Of a stretch of DNA of 64,000 nucleotides, positions 1-8,632 are shown piece by piece (position 1 is the stretch's first letter; every line of letters begins with the position of its first letter). The position numbers and the translations under genes were made by a program. The DNA lies in NCBI RefSeq assembly GCF_014205255.1, contig NZ_JACHNE010000001.1, forward strand, positions 6,076,001 through 6,140,000, read 5' to 3'. A model generated the notes under the pieces. The model was not told where the DNA came from, did no database searches, and saw only the letters and a program-made list of their open reading frames with translations. The DNA comes from Streptomyces caelestis (GTDB lineage Bacteria > Actinomycetota > Actinomycetes > Streptomycetales > Streptomycetaceae).

Positions 1-243
1 TGCACGGTCGACCTGGCGCACTCCCTCGGCCTGCTGGTCGTCGCCGAGGGCGTCGAGGACGACGAGACCTGGGAGCGTCTGCGCGACCTCGGCTGCGACG
101 CCGTCCAGGGCTGGCTGGTCGCCGCCGCGATGCCCCCCGAGGAGACCACGGCCTGGCTCCGCGCCCGGGGCTCCCGCGGCTGGCAACGCCCCCGGGCCGC
201 CCTCCCGGCGGCGACGGCGGACGACTCGGGCCGCATCGCCTAG
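1..243 (+). CDS. C-terminal end of an EAL-domain (probably GGDEF-EAL) protein, partial
   Basis: The window opens inside a gene that ends at TAG 241-243; 80 codons are visible. The peptide carries the last conserved blocks of an EAL domain: VVAEGVED (the glutamate-containing AEGVE motif) and LGCDAVQGWLVAAAMP (the QG motif followed by the usual MP). EAL domains hydrolyse cyclic di-GMP. The AEGVE and QG residues are intact here, but the catalytic EAL and DDFG motifs lie outside the window, so activity cannot be judged. The tail after the domain is short and Arg/Pro/Ala-rich. No terminator is obvious in the 108 bases after the stop. The family call is firm; the rest of the protein is unseen. Confidence 0.85.
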   Translation, partial: CTVDLAHSLGLLVVAEGVEDDETWERLRDLGCDAVQGWLVAAAMPPEETTAWLRARGSRGWQRPRAALPAATADDSGRIA

Positions 244-351
244 ATCCCGGACCGGACCTGTTCCGTTTCCCTTCCCGGGCCACTCCGGCAGGGCCGGGCC
301 ACCGGGCCCGGCGAAACCGTTTCACGGTCACAGCTGCCCGCCCCATAGGAT

Positions 352-529
352 TAGGACCTGGCGCCACATTCCCGCCTGCCGTGCGACGCCTGGCACGCAC
401 GCTCGCCGCGTTGCCGAATCGCCCACGTGGCTGTGCCACGAGGACGCTCCGGCGCCTTGCGATCGCTCGCGCCGGACGCCGCACGGCCCGCCCTCCGGGC
501 GGACGACGGGAATGTGACGCCAGGTCCTA
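352..529. repeat. MITE-like element with 23-bp terminal inverted repeats upstream of gatC
   Basis: Bases 352-374 (TAGGACCTGGCG...TTCCCG) and 507-529 are inverted repeats that match at 22 of 23 positions. They enclose 132 bases with no plausible gene. The outermost bases are TA on both sides, as expected for a TA target duplication of IS630/Tc1-type elements (inference). The interior holds a hairpin, CGTGGCTGTGCCACG, followed by GAGGACGCTCC. A related element lies at 24073-24218. The element ends 38 bases before the gatC start, so any gatC transcript starting upstream must read through it. It is too small to encode a transposase. This stretch accounts for most of the gap between the EAL gene and gatC. 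Confidence 0.7.
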
Positions 530-567
530 GGCCCAAACCACACACACTCACCCCAGAGGATCGCTGC

Positions 568-864
568 ATGCCTGGCATCACGCGCGAGGAGGTCGCCCAC
601 CTCGCCCGGCTGGCGCGTCTGGAGCTGAAGCCCGAAGAGCTCGACCACTTCGCGGGACAGCTGGACGACATCATCGGCGCGGTGGCCCGCGTCAGCGAGG
701 TCGCCGACCAAGACGTACCGCCGACCTCGCACCCGCTCCCGCTGACGAACGTCATGCGCCCGGACGAGGTCCGTCCCTCGCTCACCCCCGAGCAGGCGCT
801 CTCCGGAGCCCCCGCCCAGGAGCAGCAGCGTTTCAAGGTGCCGCAGATCCTGGGGGAGGAGTAA
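568..864 (+). CDS. gatC: Asp-tRNA(Asn)/Glu-tRNA(Gln) amidotransferase subunit C
   Basis: 98 residues, the usual GatC length. GatC is the small belt-like subunit that stabilises GatA on GatB in the cytosolic GatCAB complex, which amidates misacylated Glu-tRNA(Gln) (and Asp-tRNA(Asn)). The N-terminus MPGITREEVAHLARLARLEL is the conserved GatC helix, and the middle has the family pattern DVPPTSHPLPL...RPDEVRPSL. The reading frame is open further upstream, into the inverted-repeat element, but the ATG at 568 follows CAGAGGATCGC, a reasonable ribosome site, and homology starts exactly there. gatA begins 6 bases after the stop, so the two are co-transcribed. Confidence 0.95.
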   Translation: MPGITREEVAHLARLARLELKPEELDHFAGQLDDIIGAVARVSEVADQDVPPTSHPLPLTNVMRPDEVRPSLTPEQALSGAPAQEQQRFKVPQILGEE

Positions 865-870
865 CCCGCC

Positions 871-2370
871 ATGACGGACAGCCCCATCATCAAGCTCACG
901 GCCGCCGAGACCGCCGCGAAGATCGCCTCCGGCGAGCTCACGGCCGTCGAGGTCACCGAGGCCCACCTCGCCCGGATCGAGGCCGTCGACGAGAAGGTGC
1001 ACGCCTTCCTGCACGTCGACCGCGAGGGCGCGCTCGCCCAGGCCCGTGCCGTCGACGAGAAGCGGGCCAAGGGGGAGAAGCTCGGTCCGCTGGCCGGTGT
1101 TCCCCTGGCGCTCAAGGACATCTTCACCACCGAGGGGATCCCGACGACCGTCGGTTCGAAGATCCTCGAAGGCTGGATCCCGCCGTACGACGCGACCGTC
1201 ACCAAGCGGCTCAAGGCCGCCGACGTGGTCATCCTCGGCAAGACCAACATGGACGAGTTCGCCATGGGGTCCTCCACCGAGAACAGCGCCTACGGGCCGA
1301 CCGGCAACCCCTGGGACCTGACCAGGATCCCCGGCGGCTCCGGCGGCGGTTCCTCCGCCGCGCTCGCCTCCTTCCAGGCCCCGCTCGCCATCGGCACGGA
1401 CACCGGCGGCTCCATCCGCCAGCCCGCCGCCGTCACCGGCACGGTCGGTGTGAAGCCGACGTACGGCGGGGTGTCGCGCTACGGCATGGTCGCCTTCTCC
1501 TCCTCCCTCGACCAGGGCGGCCCCTGCGCCCGCACGGTCCTGGACGCGGCCCTGCTGCACGAGGTGATCGCCGGTCACGACCCGATGGACTCCACGTCGA
1601 TCGACGCCCCGGTCCCGCCGGTCGTCGAGGCCGCCCGCAACGGCAGCGTCGAGGGCATGCGCGTCGGCGTCGTCAAGCAGTTCCGCGGCGAGGGCTACCA
1701 GGCAGGTGTCATCCAGCGGTTCGACGAGTCCGTCGCGCTGCTGAAGGAACTGGGCGCCGAGATCGTCGAGCTGGACTGCCCGTCCTTCGACCTGGCGCTG
1801 TCGGCGTACTACCTGATCGCGCCGTCCGAGTGCTCCTCCAACCTCGCCCGCTTCGACGGCCTGCGCTACGGTCTGCGCGCCGGTGACGACGGCACGCACT
1901 CCGCCGAGGAGGTCACCTCCCTGACCCGCGAGGCCGGCTTCGGCCCCGAGGTCAAGCGCCGCATCATGCTCGGCACGTACGCGCTGAGCTCCGGCTACTA
2001 CGACGCGTACTACGGCAGCGCGCAGAAGGTCCGCACGCTCATCAAGCAGGACTTCGACAAGGCGTTCGAGCAGGTCGACGTGATCGTCTCCCCGACGACC
2101 CCGACCACCGCCTTCCCGATCGGCGAGCGCGCCGACGACCCGATGGCGATGTACCTCGCCGACCTGTGCACCATCCCGACCAACCTGGCGGGCAACGCGG
2201 CCATGTCGCTGCCGTGCGGCCTCGCCCCGGAGGACAACCTCCCGGTCGGGCTGCAGATCATCGCCCCGGTCATGAAGGACGACCGCCTCTACAAGGTCGG
2301 CGCCGCCGTCGAGGCCGCCTTCGTGGAAAAGTGGGGCCACCCGCTGATCGAGGAGGCTCCGTCGCTGTGA
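871..2370 (+). CDS. gatA: Asp-tRNA(Asn)/Glu-tRNA(Gln) amidotransferase subunit A
   Basis: 499 residues. GatA is the glutaminase subunit: it releases ammonia from glutamine (or asparagine) and channels it to GatB. It belongs to the amidase-signature family. The Ser-cisSer-Lys triad is visible as Lys82 (in ALKDIF), Ser157 (in PGGSGGGSSAA) and Ser181 (in GTDTGGSIRQPA). ATG 871 is preceded by GGGGAGGAG at 853-861, which overlaps the gatC end. The stop overlaps the start of the next small gene as GTGA, which suggests translational coupling. All key residues are present and the length is normal. Confidence 0.97.
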   Translation: MTDSPIIKLTAAETAAKIASGELTAVEVTEAHLARIEAVDEKVHAFLHVDREGALAQARAVDEKRAKGEKLGPLAGVPLALKDIFTTEGIPTTVGSKILEGWIPPYDATVTKRLKAADVVILGKTNMDEFAMGSSTENSAYGPTGNPWDLTRIPGGSGGGSSAALASFQAPLAIGTDTGGSIRQPAAVTGTVGVKPTYGGVSRYGMVAFSSSLDQGGPCARTVLDAALLHEVIAGHDPMDSTSIDAPVPPVVEAARNGSVEGMRVGVVKQFRGEGYQAGVIQRFDESVALLKELGAEIVELDCPSFDLALSAYYLIAPSECSSNLARFDGLRYGLRAGDDGTHSAEEVTSLTREAGFGPEVKRRIMLGTYALSSGYYDAYYGSAQKVRTLIKQDFDKAFEQVDVIVSPTTPTTAFPIGERADDPMAMYLADLCTIPTNLAGNAAMSLPCGLAPEDNLPVGLQIIAPVMKDDRLYKVGAAVEAAFVEKWGHPLIEEAPSL

Positions 2371-2606
2371 GCGCACTGTCCAAGGCCAAGGGCTTCAAGA
2401 GCTCCAAGTCCGGTCTGTACATCTCGATGGCCACGTCGGCCTTCGGCGCCGTCGGCGTCTACAAGCAGATCAAGAAGGCCCGCGGAGACAACGACACGCT
2501 GCGGCTGCTCGACGCCGTCGTGACCGGTGCCGCGGTCGTCACCAACCTGGCCATTCTCTATCGCGAGCTGAAGCGGCTGGGCGACGACGACGTCCTGCTG
2601 GGCTGA
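2367..2606 (+). CDS. Conserved small protein encoded between gatA and gatB
   Basis: 79 residues starting at GTG 2367, which overlaps the gatA stop by 4 bases (GTGA); AGGAGG at 2351-2356 lies 10 bases upstream. The protein is basic at the N-terminus (VSALSKAKGFKSSKSG), then has a small-residue stretch (YISMATSAFGAVGVYKQIKKA) and a second hydrophobic segment (LLDAVVTGAAVVTNLAILY). It could be membrane-associated or a helical hairpin. It lies in the gat operon, 15 bases before gatB. I do not recognise a family with a known function. The tight coupling to gatA suggests a role linked to, or dosed with, the amidotransferase, but that is inference. Confidence 0.85.
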   Translation: MSALSKAKGFKSSKSGLYISMATSAFGAVGVYKQIKKARGDNDTLRLLDAVVTGAAVVTNLAILYRELKRLGDDDVLLG

Positions 2607-2621
2607 GAGGGAAGTTTCACC

Positions 2622-4136
2622 GTGACCACCACGACAGACCTGGTGTCGTACGAGGAAGCACTCGCCTCCTACGACCCCGTCATGGGCCTTGAGGTCCATG
2701 TCGAACTCGGCACCAAGACCAAGATGTTCTGCGGCTGTTCGACCGCCCTCGGGCAGGACGCCAACGCGCAGACCTGTCCCGTCTGCCTCGGCCTGCCCGG
2801 CGCGCTCCCGGTCGTCAACGCGACCGGCGTCGAGTCCGCGATCAAGATCGGCCTCGCGCTGAACTGCGAGATCGCCGAGTGGTGCCGCTTCGCCCGGAAG
2901 AACTACTTCTATCCGGACATGCCGAAGAACTTCCAGACCTCCCAGTACGACGAGCCGATCGCCTTCAACGGCTACCTCGACGTACAGCTGGAGGACGGCG
3001 AGACCTTCCGCGTGGAGATCGAGCGCGCCCACATGGAGGAGGACACCGGCAAGTCCACGCACGTGGGCGGTGCGACGGGCCGTATCCACGGCGCCTCGCA
3101 CTCGCTGCTGGACTACAACCGCGCCGGCATCCCGCTCATCGAGATCGTCACCAAGCCGATCGTCGGCGCGGGCGAGCGTGCCCCCGAGGTGGCGAAGGCG
3201 TACGTCCGTGAGCTGCGCGAGGTCATCAGGGCGCTCGGCGTCTCCGAGGCCCGTATGGAGATGGGCCAGATGCGCTGCGACGTGAACCTGTCGCTGCGCC
3301 CGAACGGCACCGAGAAGTTCGGCACGCGGTCCGAGACGAAGAACGTCAACTCGCTGCGGTCCGTGGAGCGCGCGGCCCGCTTCGAGATCCAGCGGCACGC
3401 GGCCGTGCTGAGCGGCGGCGGGACGATCATCCAGGAGACACGGCACTTCCACGAGGACACGGGGTCGACGACCTCGGGCCGCGTGAAGGAGGAGGCCGAG
3501 GACTACCGGTACTTCCCGGAGCCCGACCTCGTCCCGGTGGCCCCGTCCCGCGAGTGGGTCGAGAAGCTGCGGGCCGCGCTGCCCGAGCTGCCGCTGGTCC
3601 GCCGCAACCGGCTCCGCGAGGAGTGGGGCGTCTCGGCCACCGACATGCAGGCGATCCTCAACGCCGGTGCACTGGAGCCCATCGTCGCCACCATCGAGGC
3701 CGGGGCCGACGCCGCATCCGCCCGCAAGTGGTGGATGGGCGAGCTGGCCCGCAGCGCCAACGAGTCGGGCAAGGCGCTCGACGAGCTGGCGATCACGCCG
3801 CAGCAGGTGGCCCGGGTCACGGAGCTGGTCGCGAAGGGTGACCTGAACGACAAGCTGGCCCGTCAGGTCATCGAAGGCGTCCTCGCGGGCGAAGGCACCC
3901 CGGACGAGGTCGTCGACAAGCGCGGTCTGAAGGTCGTCTCCGACGAGGGCGCCCTCACCACCGCCGTCGAGGAGGCCATCGCCGGCAACCCGGCCATCGC
4001 GGACAAGATCCGCGGAGGCAAGGTGGCGGCGGCCGGCGCCTTGGTCGGCGCGGTCATGAAGGCGACCCGTGGCCAGGCCGACGCGGCGCGCGTCAAGGAG
4101 CTGATCCTGGAGAAGCTCGGCGTCAGCGAGGGCTGA
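2622..4136 (+). CDS. gatB: Asp-tRNA(Asn)/Glu-tRNA(Gln) amidotransferase subunit B
   Basis: 504 residues from GTG 2622 (GAGAGGGAAG upstream). GatB binds the misacylated tRNA and performs the ATP-dependent kinase and transamidase steps. Family signatures are MGLEVHVELGTKTKMFCGCS, the NYFYPDMPKNFQTSQYD block, and the C-terminal helical/YqeY-like tail (VAKGDLNDKLARQVIEGVL ... RGGKVAAAGALVGAVMKATRGQ), which contacts tRNA. It is the last gene of the gatC-gatA-ORF-gatB operon; a strong hairpin follows 16 bases after the stop. Length and motifs are normal. Confidence 0.97.
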   Translation: MTTTTDLVSYEEALASYDPVMGLEVHVELGTKTKMFCGCSTALGQDANAQTCPVCLGLPGALPVVNATGVESAIKIGLALNCEIAEWCRFARKNYFYPDMPKNFQTSQYDEPIAFNGYLDVQLEDGETFRVEIERAHMEEDTGKSTHVGGATGRIHGASHSLLDYNRAGIPLIEIVTKPIVGAGERAPEVAKAYVRELREVIRALGVSEARMEMGQMRCDVNLSLRPNGTEKFGTRSETKNVNSLRSVERAARFEIQRHAAVLSGGGTIIQETRHFHEDTGSTTSGRVKEEAEDYRYFPEPDLVPVAPSREWVEKLRAALPELPLVRRNRLREEWGVSATDMQAILNAGALEPIVATIEAGADAASARKWWMGELARSANESGKALDELAITPQQVARVTELVAKGDLNDKLARQVIEGVLAGEGTPDEVVDKRGLKVVSDEGALTTAVEEAIAGNPAIADKIRGGKVAAAGALVGAVMKATRGQADAARVKELILEKLGVSEG

Positions 4137-4152
4137 GCCCTTCGCGGACCGA

Positions 4153-4190
4153 GAGAGGGGGATGCACCGAACCCGGTGCATCCCCCTCTC
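4153..4190. terminator. Bidirectional terminator between gatB and the methyltransferase gene
   Basis: A perfect 17-bp inverted repeat (4153-4169 with 4174-4190, GAGAGGGGGATGCACCG and its complement) with a 4-base loop sits between two convergent stop codons (gatB 4136, methyltransferase 4197). There is no T-run, which is normal for streptomycete terminators. Confidence 0.85.
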
Positions 4191-4196
4191 AGTCAC

Positions 4197-5000
4197 CTAC
4201 GGGCGGCGTCCCACGACACGGACGAAGCCCAGCGTGCCGCCCTGGTCGAGGCGCAGCATCTCGGCGCACTGTCCGGCCATCCGGATGTGGAACTCGTCCG
4301 TGTGCTCCTCGGCCACGACCTCGCACCACCGCAGCCAGTCGCGCCAGCCGTCCTCCAGCCAGTCGGCCGTCTCGACCTCCACGGCCCCGCTGCGGGTCCA
4401 GTGGCGCCGCCACCAGGCGGCCGTGTGGAAGCTCCAGAAACCCGGCTCCCAGTACGGCTTGAGGTGCTCCGGCGGCTCGGCGCCGTCGATCTCCTCGCGC
4501 AGCGCCGGTACGACGACCCCGATCCGCCCGCCCGGCTTCAGCAGCCGGGTCAGCGTGGGCAGGTAGAGGTCGTCGGTGCCGAAGTACTGGTACGCGTCGA
4601 CGGAGACGATCGCGTCGAAGCCGCCCTCGCCGAACGGCAGGTCGTGCGCCTCGGCGAACACGGGCAGGACGCGGTCCGCGACGCCGGCCTCGGCGATACG
4701 GGCCGCGTTCTCGTCGGGCTTGACCCACAGGTCGGCGGCGGTGACCTGGACGTCGTACTCCTTGGCCAGGAAGATCGACGTCATGGCACGTCCGCAGCCC
4801 AGGTCGAGCACGCGGGAGCCGGGGCTCAGGGTGTCGAGCCCCAGGGCCGGGGCCAGCCACTCCAGCAGCCACAGCGCGTGCGGGCCCATCTGGTTCTCGA
4901 CGGTCCAGCGGGCGTCGTAGCCGTTGCTGCGCGGGTAGCCCGGGTGGCTCACACGGTCAGTGAGGGGGTCGTTCGAGGTCCGGGAAGTGATGTCCGACAT
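4197..5000 (-). CDS. Class I SAM-dependent methyltransferase
   Basis: 267 residues. Motif I is VLDLGCGRAMTSIFLAKEYD (about residues 63-82), motif II ends AADLW, and motif III/IV is GFDAIVSVDAYQYFG, followed by LKPGGRIGVVVP. This is a complete Rossmann-type methyltransferase fold. The N-terminal ~45 residues (YDARWTVENQMGPHALWLLEWL) and the C-terminus resemble small-molecule methyltransferases. The substrate cannot be told from sequence. It stands alone, convergent to gatB and divergent from the next gene, so it is probably a single-gene unit. The ATG at 5000 is the first good start. Confidence 0.85.
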   Translation of the reverse strand: MSDITSRTSNDPLTDRVSHPGYPRSNGYDARWTVENQMGPHALWLLEWLAPALGLDTLSPGSRVLDLGCGRAMTSIFLAKEYDVQVTAADLWVKPDENAARIAEAGVADRVLPVFAEAHDLPFGEGGFDAIVSVDAYQYFGTDDLYLPTLTRLLKPGGRIGVVVPALREEIDGAEPPEHLKPYWEPGFWSFHTAAWWRRHWTRSGAVEVETADWLEDGWRDWLRWCEVVAEEHTDEFHIRMAGQCAEMLRLDQGGTLGFVRVVGRRP

Positions 5001-5190
5001 CGGTGAACGGGCTCCTTGAGTCCTTGAGGAAAAAGGGGGATGCGTCGGAGCTCGGTCGGACCGTCAAACAATGCACCTGCTTCGGCCGGGCGGCGGGCTG
5101 CCGCGGGCGTTCCTCGGACCAGCGGACGCTAGCAGCCGGTCCGTCGGCCCCGCACCCGGGTTTTCCACCCGACGCGCTACCGTCTCGGCC

Positions 5191-5604
5191 ATGAGTGGAC
5201 GCGCTGATTCCGACACCGATCCTGAGATAACGGACCCGGAGGCAGCCGCCGCGCAGGACACCGAGCCGGATGCCGTGCCGGACGAACCGGATGCCGAGCC
5301 GGATGCCGAGCCGGACGACGAGCCGGACGACGAGCCGGACGACGCCGACGATCCGGCGGAGGGCGCGCGGCGGGCCCGCTGGACGGCTGCCGGCACCGGC
5401 GCCGTCCTGGCCCTCGCGGGTCTGGCCGCGGCACTGCTCCGCCTCAACCGCTCCGCACCGGTGCTCGTCCCTGCGGCGTACGCCGGCGGAGCGGCCGTCT
5501 GCGCGGGCGCCGCCGTGCTGGGCTCCCGGGGACGCACACGGCGGGCGCTGTGGCTGCTGATCGCGGGCGTGATGGTGATGGCCGTGGGGGACCAGTTCGA
5601 CTAG
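5191..5604 (+). CDS. Membrane protein with an acidic repeat N-terminus
   Basis: 137 residues from ATG 5191. The first ~55 residues are almost purely acidic, with tandem EPDAEPDAEPDDEPDDEPDD-type tetrapeptides encoded by a repeated GAGCCGGA(C/T)G unit. After an RRAR stretch come two or three hydrophobic segments (GAVLALAGLAAALLRL, VPAAYAGGAAVCAGAAVL, ALWLLIAGVMVMAVG). The likely topology is a cytoplasmic acidic tail followed by membrane hairpins. No family with known function is recognised. The frame stays open upstream to 5071, but the ATG with CGTCTCGGCC before it matches the repeat-containing start best. The repeat length is probably variable between strains. Confidence 0.75.
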   Translation: MSGRADSDTDPEITDPEAAAAQDTEPDAVPDEPDAEPDAEPDDEPDDEPDDADDPAEGARRARWTAAGTGAVLALAGLAAALLRLNRSAPVLVPAAYAGGAAVCAGAAVLGSRGRTRRALWLLIAGVMVMAVGDQFD

Positions 5605-5797
5605 GGCGACACGTTTCACATGATTGTCCTGTGAGCAGCCTCCCACTGTTGTGAATAAGCCCACGAATGCGACAAATGATCTCGTGCGCCTGTAAGAGTG
5701 GCTTTGCATTACTCATGCGTTCTTTGCGGGCTGTTCAGTTCATGGACGACTGTTCCCGGTCAAAGATCCACAAAAAGTCACTCTGGGAGCACGTTTC

Positions 5798-8044
5798 GTG
5801 GCAGCCCTCGCACGCTGGTGTGTCCGACGCCGTCTGGTCACCGTTCTGCTCTGGCTCCTCGCCTTCGCGGGGGTGGCCGCGGGCTCCGCGGCCGCGGGCT
5901 CCGCGTACTCGAACGACTACCAGGTCCCCGGCACCGAGTCGGGCCGCGCCGCCGAGTTGCTGCACGAGGACTTCCCGCAGCTCGGCGGCGACAGCGACAC
6001 CGTCGTCTGGCACACCACGTCCGGCAGCGTCCGCGCCGCCGACGTCGAGCAGACGATGACCCGCGCCCTGGAACGCGTCGAGAACCTGCCCGGCGTGGCC
6101 TCCGTGACCAGCCCCTACGAAGGGCCGGGCGCGGGACGGGTCAGCGAGGACGGCCGTACGGCGTACGCCACGGTCACCTTCGACGAGCAGGCGCAGGACA
6201 TCAGCCGGTCCGAGGCGCAGGCGGTCGTCGACACCGCCAAGAGCGCGGAGACCGGCGGGCTCCAGGTGGAGCTGGGCGGCAGTGCCGTCGCACTCATCGA
6301 GTCCTCCGGCGGGCATGTCGCCGAGGTCGTCGGCGTGGTCGTCGCCGCGGTCGTGCTGTTCCTGGCCTTCGGCTCGCTCGCCGCGTCCCTGCTGCCCATC
6401 GCCACCGCCCTGGTCGGCGTCGGCACCGCCTACGCCGGGATCGTGCTGCTCGGGCACGTCATGACCGTCGCCGACTTCGCCCCCATGCTCGGCATGCTGA
6501 TCGGGCTCGGCGTCGGCATCGACTACGCGCTGTTCATCGTGACGAGACACCGGCGCGGGCTCAAACGCGGGCTGTCCGTCACCGAGGCGGCCACCAACGC
6601 CGTCGCGACCACGGGACGGGCGGTCGTCTTCGCAGGTGCCACCGTTTGCATCGCCCTGCTGGGCATGCTGATCCTGCGGCTGAGCTTCCTCAACGGCGTC
6701 GCCATAGCCGCCGGCCTGACCGTGATCCTCACCGTCGCGGCCTCCGTGACCCTGCTGCCCGCACTGCTGTCCCTCATCGGCATGCGGGCGCTCAGCCGCC
6801 GCGAGCGCCGCCGTCTGGCGGAGCACGGGCCCGAACCCGAACTGCCCACCGGCTTCGCCGCCCGCTGGTCGGCGTTCGTGGAGCGCCACCCCAAGGTGCT
6901 CGGCGCGGTCGCGCTGGTGGTCATGGCCGTCCTCGCACTGCCCACGTTCTCCCTGCACCTGGGCACCTCGGACCAGGGCAACGACCCGAAGACGTCCACC
7001 ACCCGCCAGGCATACGACCTCCTCGCCGACGGCTTCGGCCCCGGCGTCAACGGCCCGCTCACCCTCGTCACGAAAGTCGACGGAGCCGACGACAAGCTCG
7101 CCCTGGACAACCTCGACGGCACGCTCCGGGCCACCGAGGGCGTCGCCTCGGTGACGCCGGTGACCTTCGACTCCGGCGGCCACACCGCGTACCTGACCGT
7201 CGTACCGGAGTCCTCGCCGCAGTCGAAGCAGACCAGCGACCTCGTCGACCGGCTGCGCGACGAGGTGCTGCCCCGTGCGGAGGCGGGCACCTCGCTCGAC
7301 ACGCTGGTCGGCGGCATGACGGCCGGTTACGACGACTTCGCCGACGTCATCGTCTCCAAGCTGCCCGTCTTCATCGGGGTGGTGATCGGCCTGGGCTGTC
7401 TGCTGCTCCTGCTCGCCTTCCGGTCGATCGGCATCCCACTGAAGGCCGCCGCCATGAACGTCGCCGCCGTGGCCTCCGCATTCGGGGTGGTCACCGCGAT
7501 GTTCCAGTGGGGCTGGGGCAGCGAACTGCTCGGCCTCGGCAGCGCGGGGCCCATCGAGCCCTTCCTGCCCGTGATCATGGTGTCGGTGCTCTTCGGCCTG
7601 TCCATGGACTACCAGGTGTTCCTCGTGAGCCGGATGTACGAGGAGTGGCTGGAGACCGGCGACAACCGGCGTGCCGTCCGGGTCGGCCTCGCCGAGACCA
7701 GCCGGGTGATCAACTCGGCGGCGGTGATCATGATCTCCGTCTTCCTCGCCTTCGTCCTCAGCGGCGACCGCGTGATCGCGATGTTCGGCATCGCCCTGGC
7801 CGCCGCCGTCGCCCTGGACGCCTTCGTCCTGCGCACGCTCCTCGTGCCCGCCCTGATGCACCTGCTCGGCGGCGCCAACTGGTGGCTGCCGCGCTGGCTC
7901 GACAAGCGCCTGCCGCGGATCAGCATCGAACCGCCCGAGGCCCGGGCCGCCCATGAGAGGCTGGCCGCCGCGACGGACGCCGAGGTGGCGGACGTCCTGG
8001 CCGAGGAGGAGCGGCAGCGGGATGTACGCGATATCCCTGGGTGA
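5798..8044 (+). CDS. MMPL/RND family transporter
   Basis: 748 residues from GTG 5798, with CTGGGAG upstream. The protein has the MmpL architecture: one N-terminal membrane helix, an extracytoplasmic loop, a five-helix bundle containing the conserved LIGLGVGIDYALFIVTRHR block (about residues 235-253), then a repeat of the same plan with LFGLSMDYQVFLVSRMYEEW. Both Asp-Tyr pairs of the proton relay (GIDYALF and SMDYQVF) are intact. These proton-driven exporters move lipids, drugs or siderophores; the substrate is not predictable here. The last 23 bases overlap the following acetyltransferase gene. The upstream 190 bases are relatively AT-rich and probably carry the promoter. Confidence 0.92.
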   Translation: MAALARWCVRRRLVTVLLWLLAFAGVAAGSAAAGSAYSNDYQVPGTESGRAAELLHEDFPQLGGDSDTVVWHTTSGSVRAADVEQTMTRALERVENLPGVASVTSPYEGPGAGRVSEDGRTAYATVTFDEQAQDISRSEAQAVVDTAKSAETGGLQVELGGSAVALIESSGGHVAEVVGVVVAAVVLFLAFGSLAASLLPIATALVGVGTAYAGIVLLGHVMTVADFAPMLGMLIGLGVGIDYALFIVTRHRRGLKRGLSVTEAATNAVATTGRAVVFAGATVCIALLGMLILRLSFLNGVAIAAGLTVILTVAASVTLLPALLSLIGMRALSRRERRRLAEHGPEPELPTGFAARWSAFVERHPKVLGAVALVVMAVLALPTFSLHLGTSDQGNDPKTSTTRQAYDLLADGFGPGVNGPLTLVTKVDGADDKLALDNLDGTLRATEGVASVTPVTFDSGGHTAYLTVVPESSPQSKQTSDLVDRLRDEVLPRAEAGTSLDTLVGGMTAGYDDFADVIVSKLPVFIGVVIGLGCLLLLLAFRSIGIPLKAAAMNVAAVASAFGVVTAMFQWGWGSELLGLGSAGPIEPFLPVIMVSVLFGLSMDYQVFLVSRMYEEWLETGDNRRAVRVGLAETSRVINSAAVIMISVFLAFVLSGDRVIAMFGIALAAAVALDAFVLRTLLVPALMHLLGGANWWLPRWLDKRLPRISIEPPEARAAHERLAAATDAEVADVLAEEERQRDVRDIPG

Positions 8045-8597
8045 CGACGGCGCGGAACTGCGGCCCCTGGAGCCCTGGCACGCGGAGGAGTTCTTCGCGC
8101 ACCTGGAGCGGGGCAGGGAGTTCATCGGGCGGTTCATCAACTTCGGGTCGCAGGAGACGGACGTGGAGTCCGCGCGGGCCCTGCTCCAGCGGTACGCCGA
8201 CCTGCGCGCCGCCGACTCCCGCTCGCTGCACGGGCTGTGGCTGAACGGCAAGCTCGTGGGCGGCGTGCTGTTCCTGAACTTCGACGCCGCGAACGGCAAC
8301 TGCGAGGTCGGCTGCTGGCTGGAGCCCGCCGGGACCGGGCGTGGTCTGGTCACCCGGGCGATGCGCGTCCTCATCGACTGGGCGGTCGAAGAGCGCGGCA
8401 TCCACCGGATCGAGTGGGTCGCCGCCGCGGGCAACCAGCCGAGCCTGAACGTGGCCCGTCGCCTCGGCATGACCCGCGACGGTGTGCGGCGCGAGGCCCA
8501 CCCCTATGGTGGCGTACGGCACGATCTCGAAGTCTGGTCGGTGCTGGCGCCCGAGTGGCGAGCGGCACGCGCGCGTGCCGCTCACGACGATCATTAA
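8022..8597 (+). CDS. GNAT acetyltransferase, RimJ/RimL type
   Basis: 191 residues from ATG 8022, overlapping the exporter gene by 23 bases and preceded by GAGGAGGAG. It has the RimL-type layout: an N-terminal LRPLEPWHAEEFFAHLERGREF, a central strand GLWLNGKLVGGVLFLNFD, the acetyl-CoA loop region EPAGTGRGLVTRAMRVLIDWA, and the C-terminal RIEWVAAAGNQPSLNVARRLGMTRDGVRREA. RimJ/RimL-like enzymes acetylate N-terminal amines of ribosomal proteins or small amines and antibiotics; the substrate is unknown. Overlap with the MMPL gene implies one transcript, so modification plus export of the same compound is possible (inference). Confidence 0.88.
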   Translation: MYAISLGDDGAELRPLEPWHAEEFFAHLERGREFIGRFINFGSQETDVESARALLQRYADLRAADSRSLHGLWLNGKLVGGVLFLNFDAANGNCEVGCWLEPAGTGRGLVTRAMRVLIDWAVEERGIHRIEWVAAAGNQPSLNVARRLGMTRDGVRREAHPYGGVRHDLEVWSVLAPEWRAARARAAHDDH

Positions 8598-8632
8598 GAG
8601 ACTTCTCAGACAGCGACCCTACGGTGCGAGAC

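Noticed and set aside
328..2376. Long minus-strand open frame opposite gatC/gatA (and similar ones opposite gatB, ilvB, serA, the P5C dehydrogenase gene and others)
   Set aside because: These are typical antisense frames of high-GC genes. They have no domain similarity, no ribosome site, and a codon pattern that mirrors the sense gene.
5611..5797. Zur- or Fur-like site before the MMPL gene
   Set aside because: The AT-rich sequence TTTCACATGATTGTCC lacks dyad symmetry.
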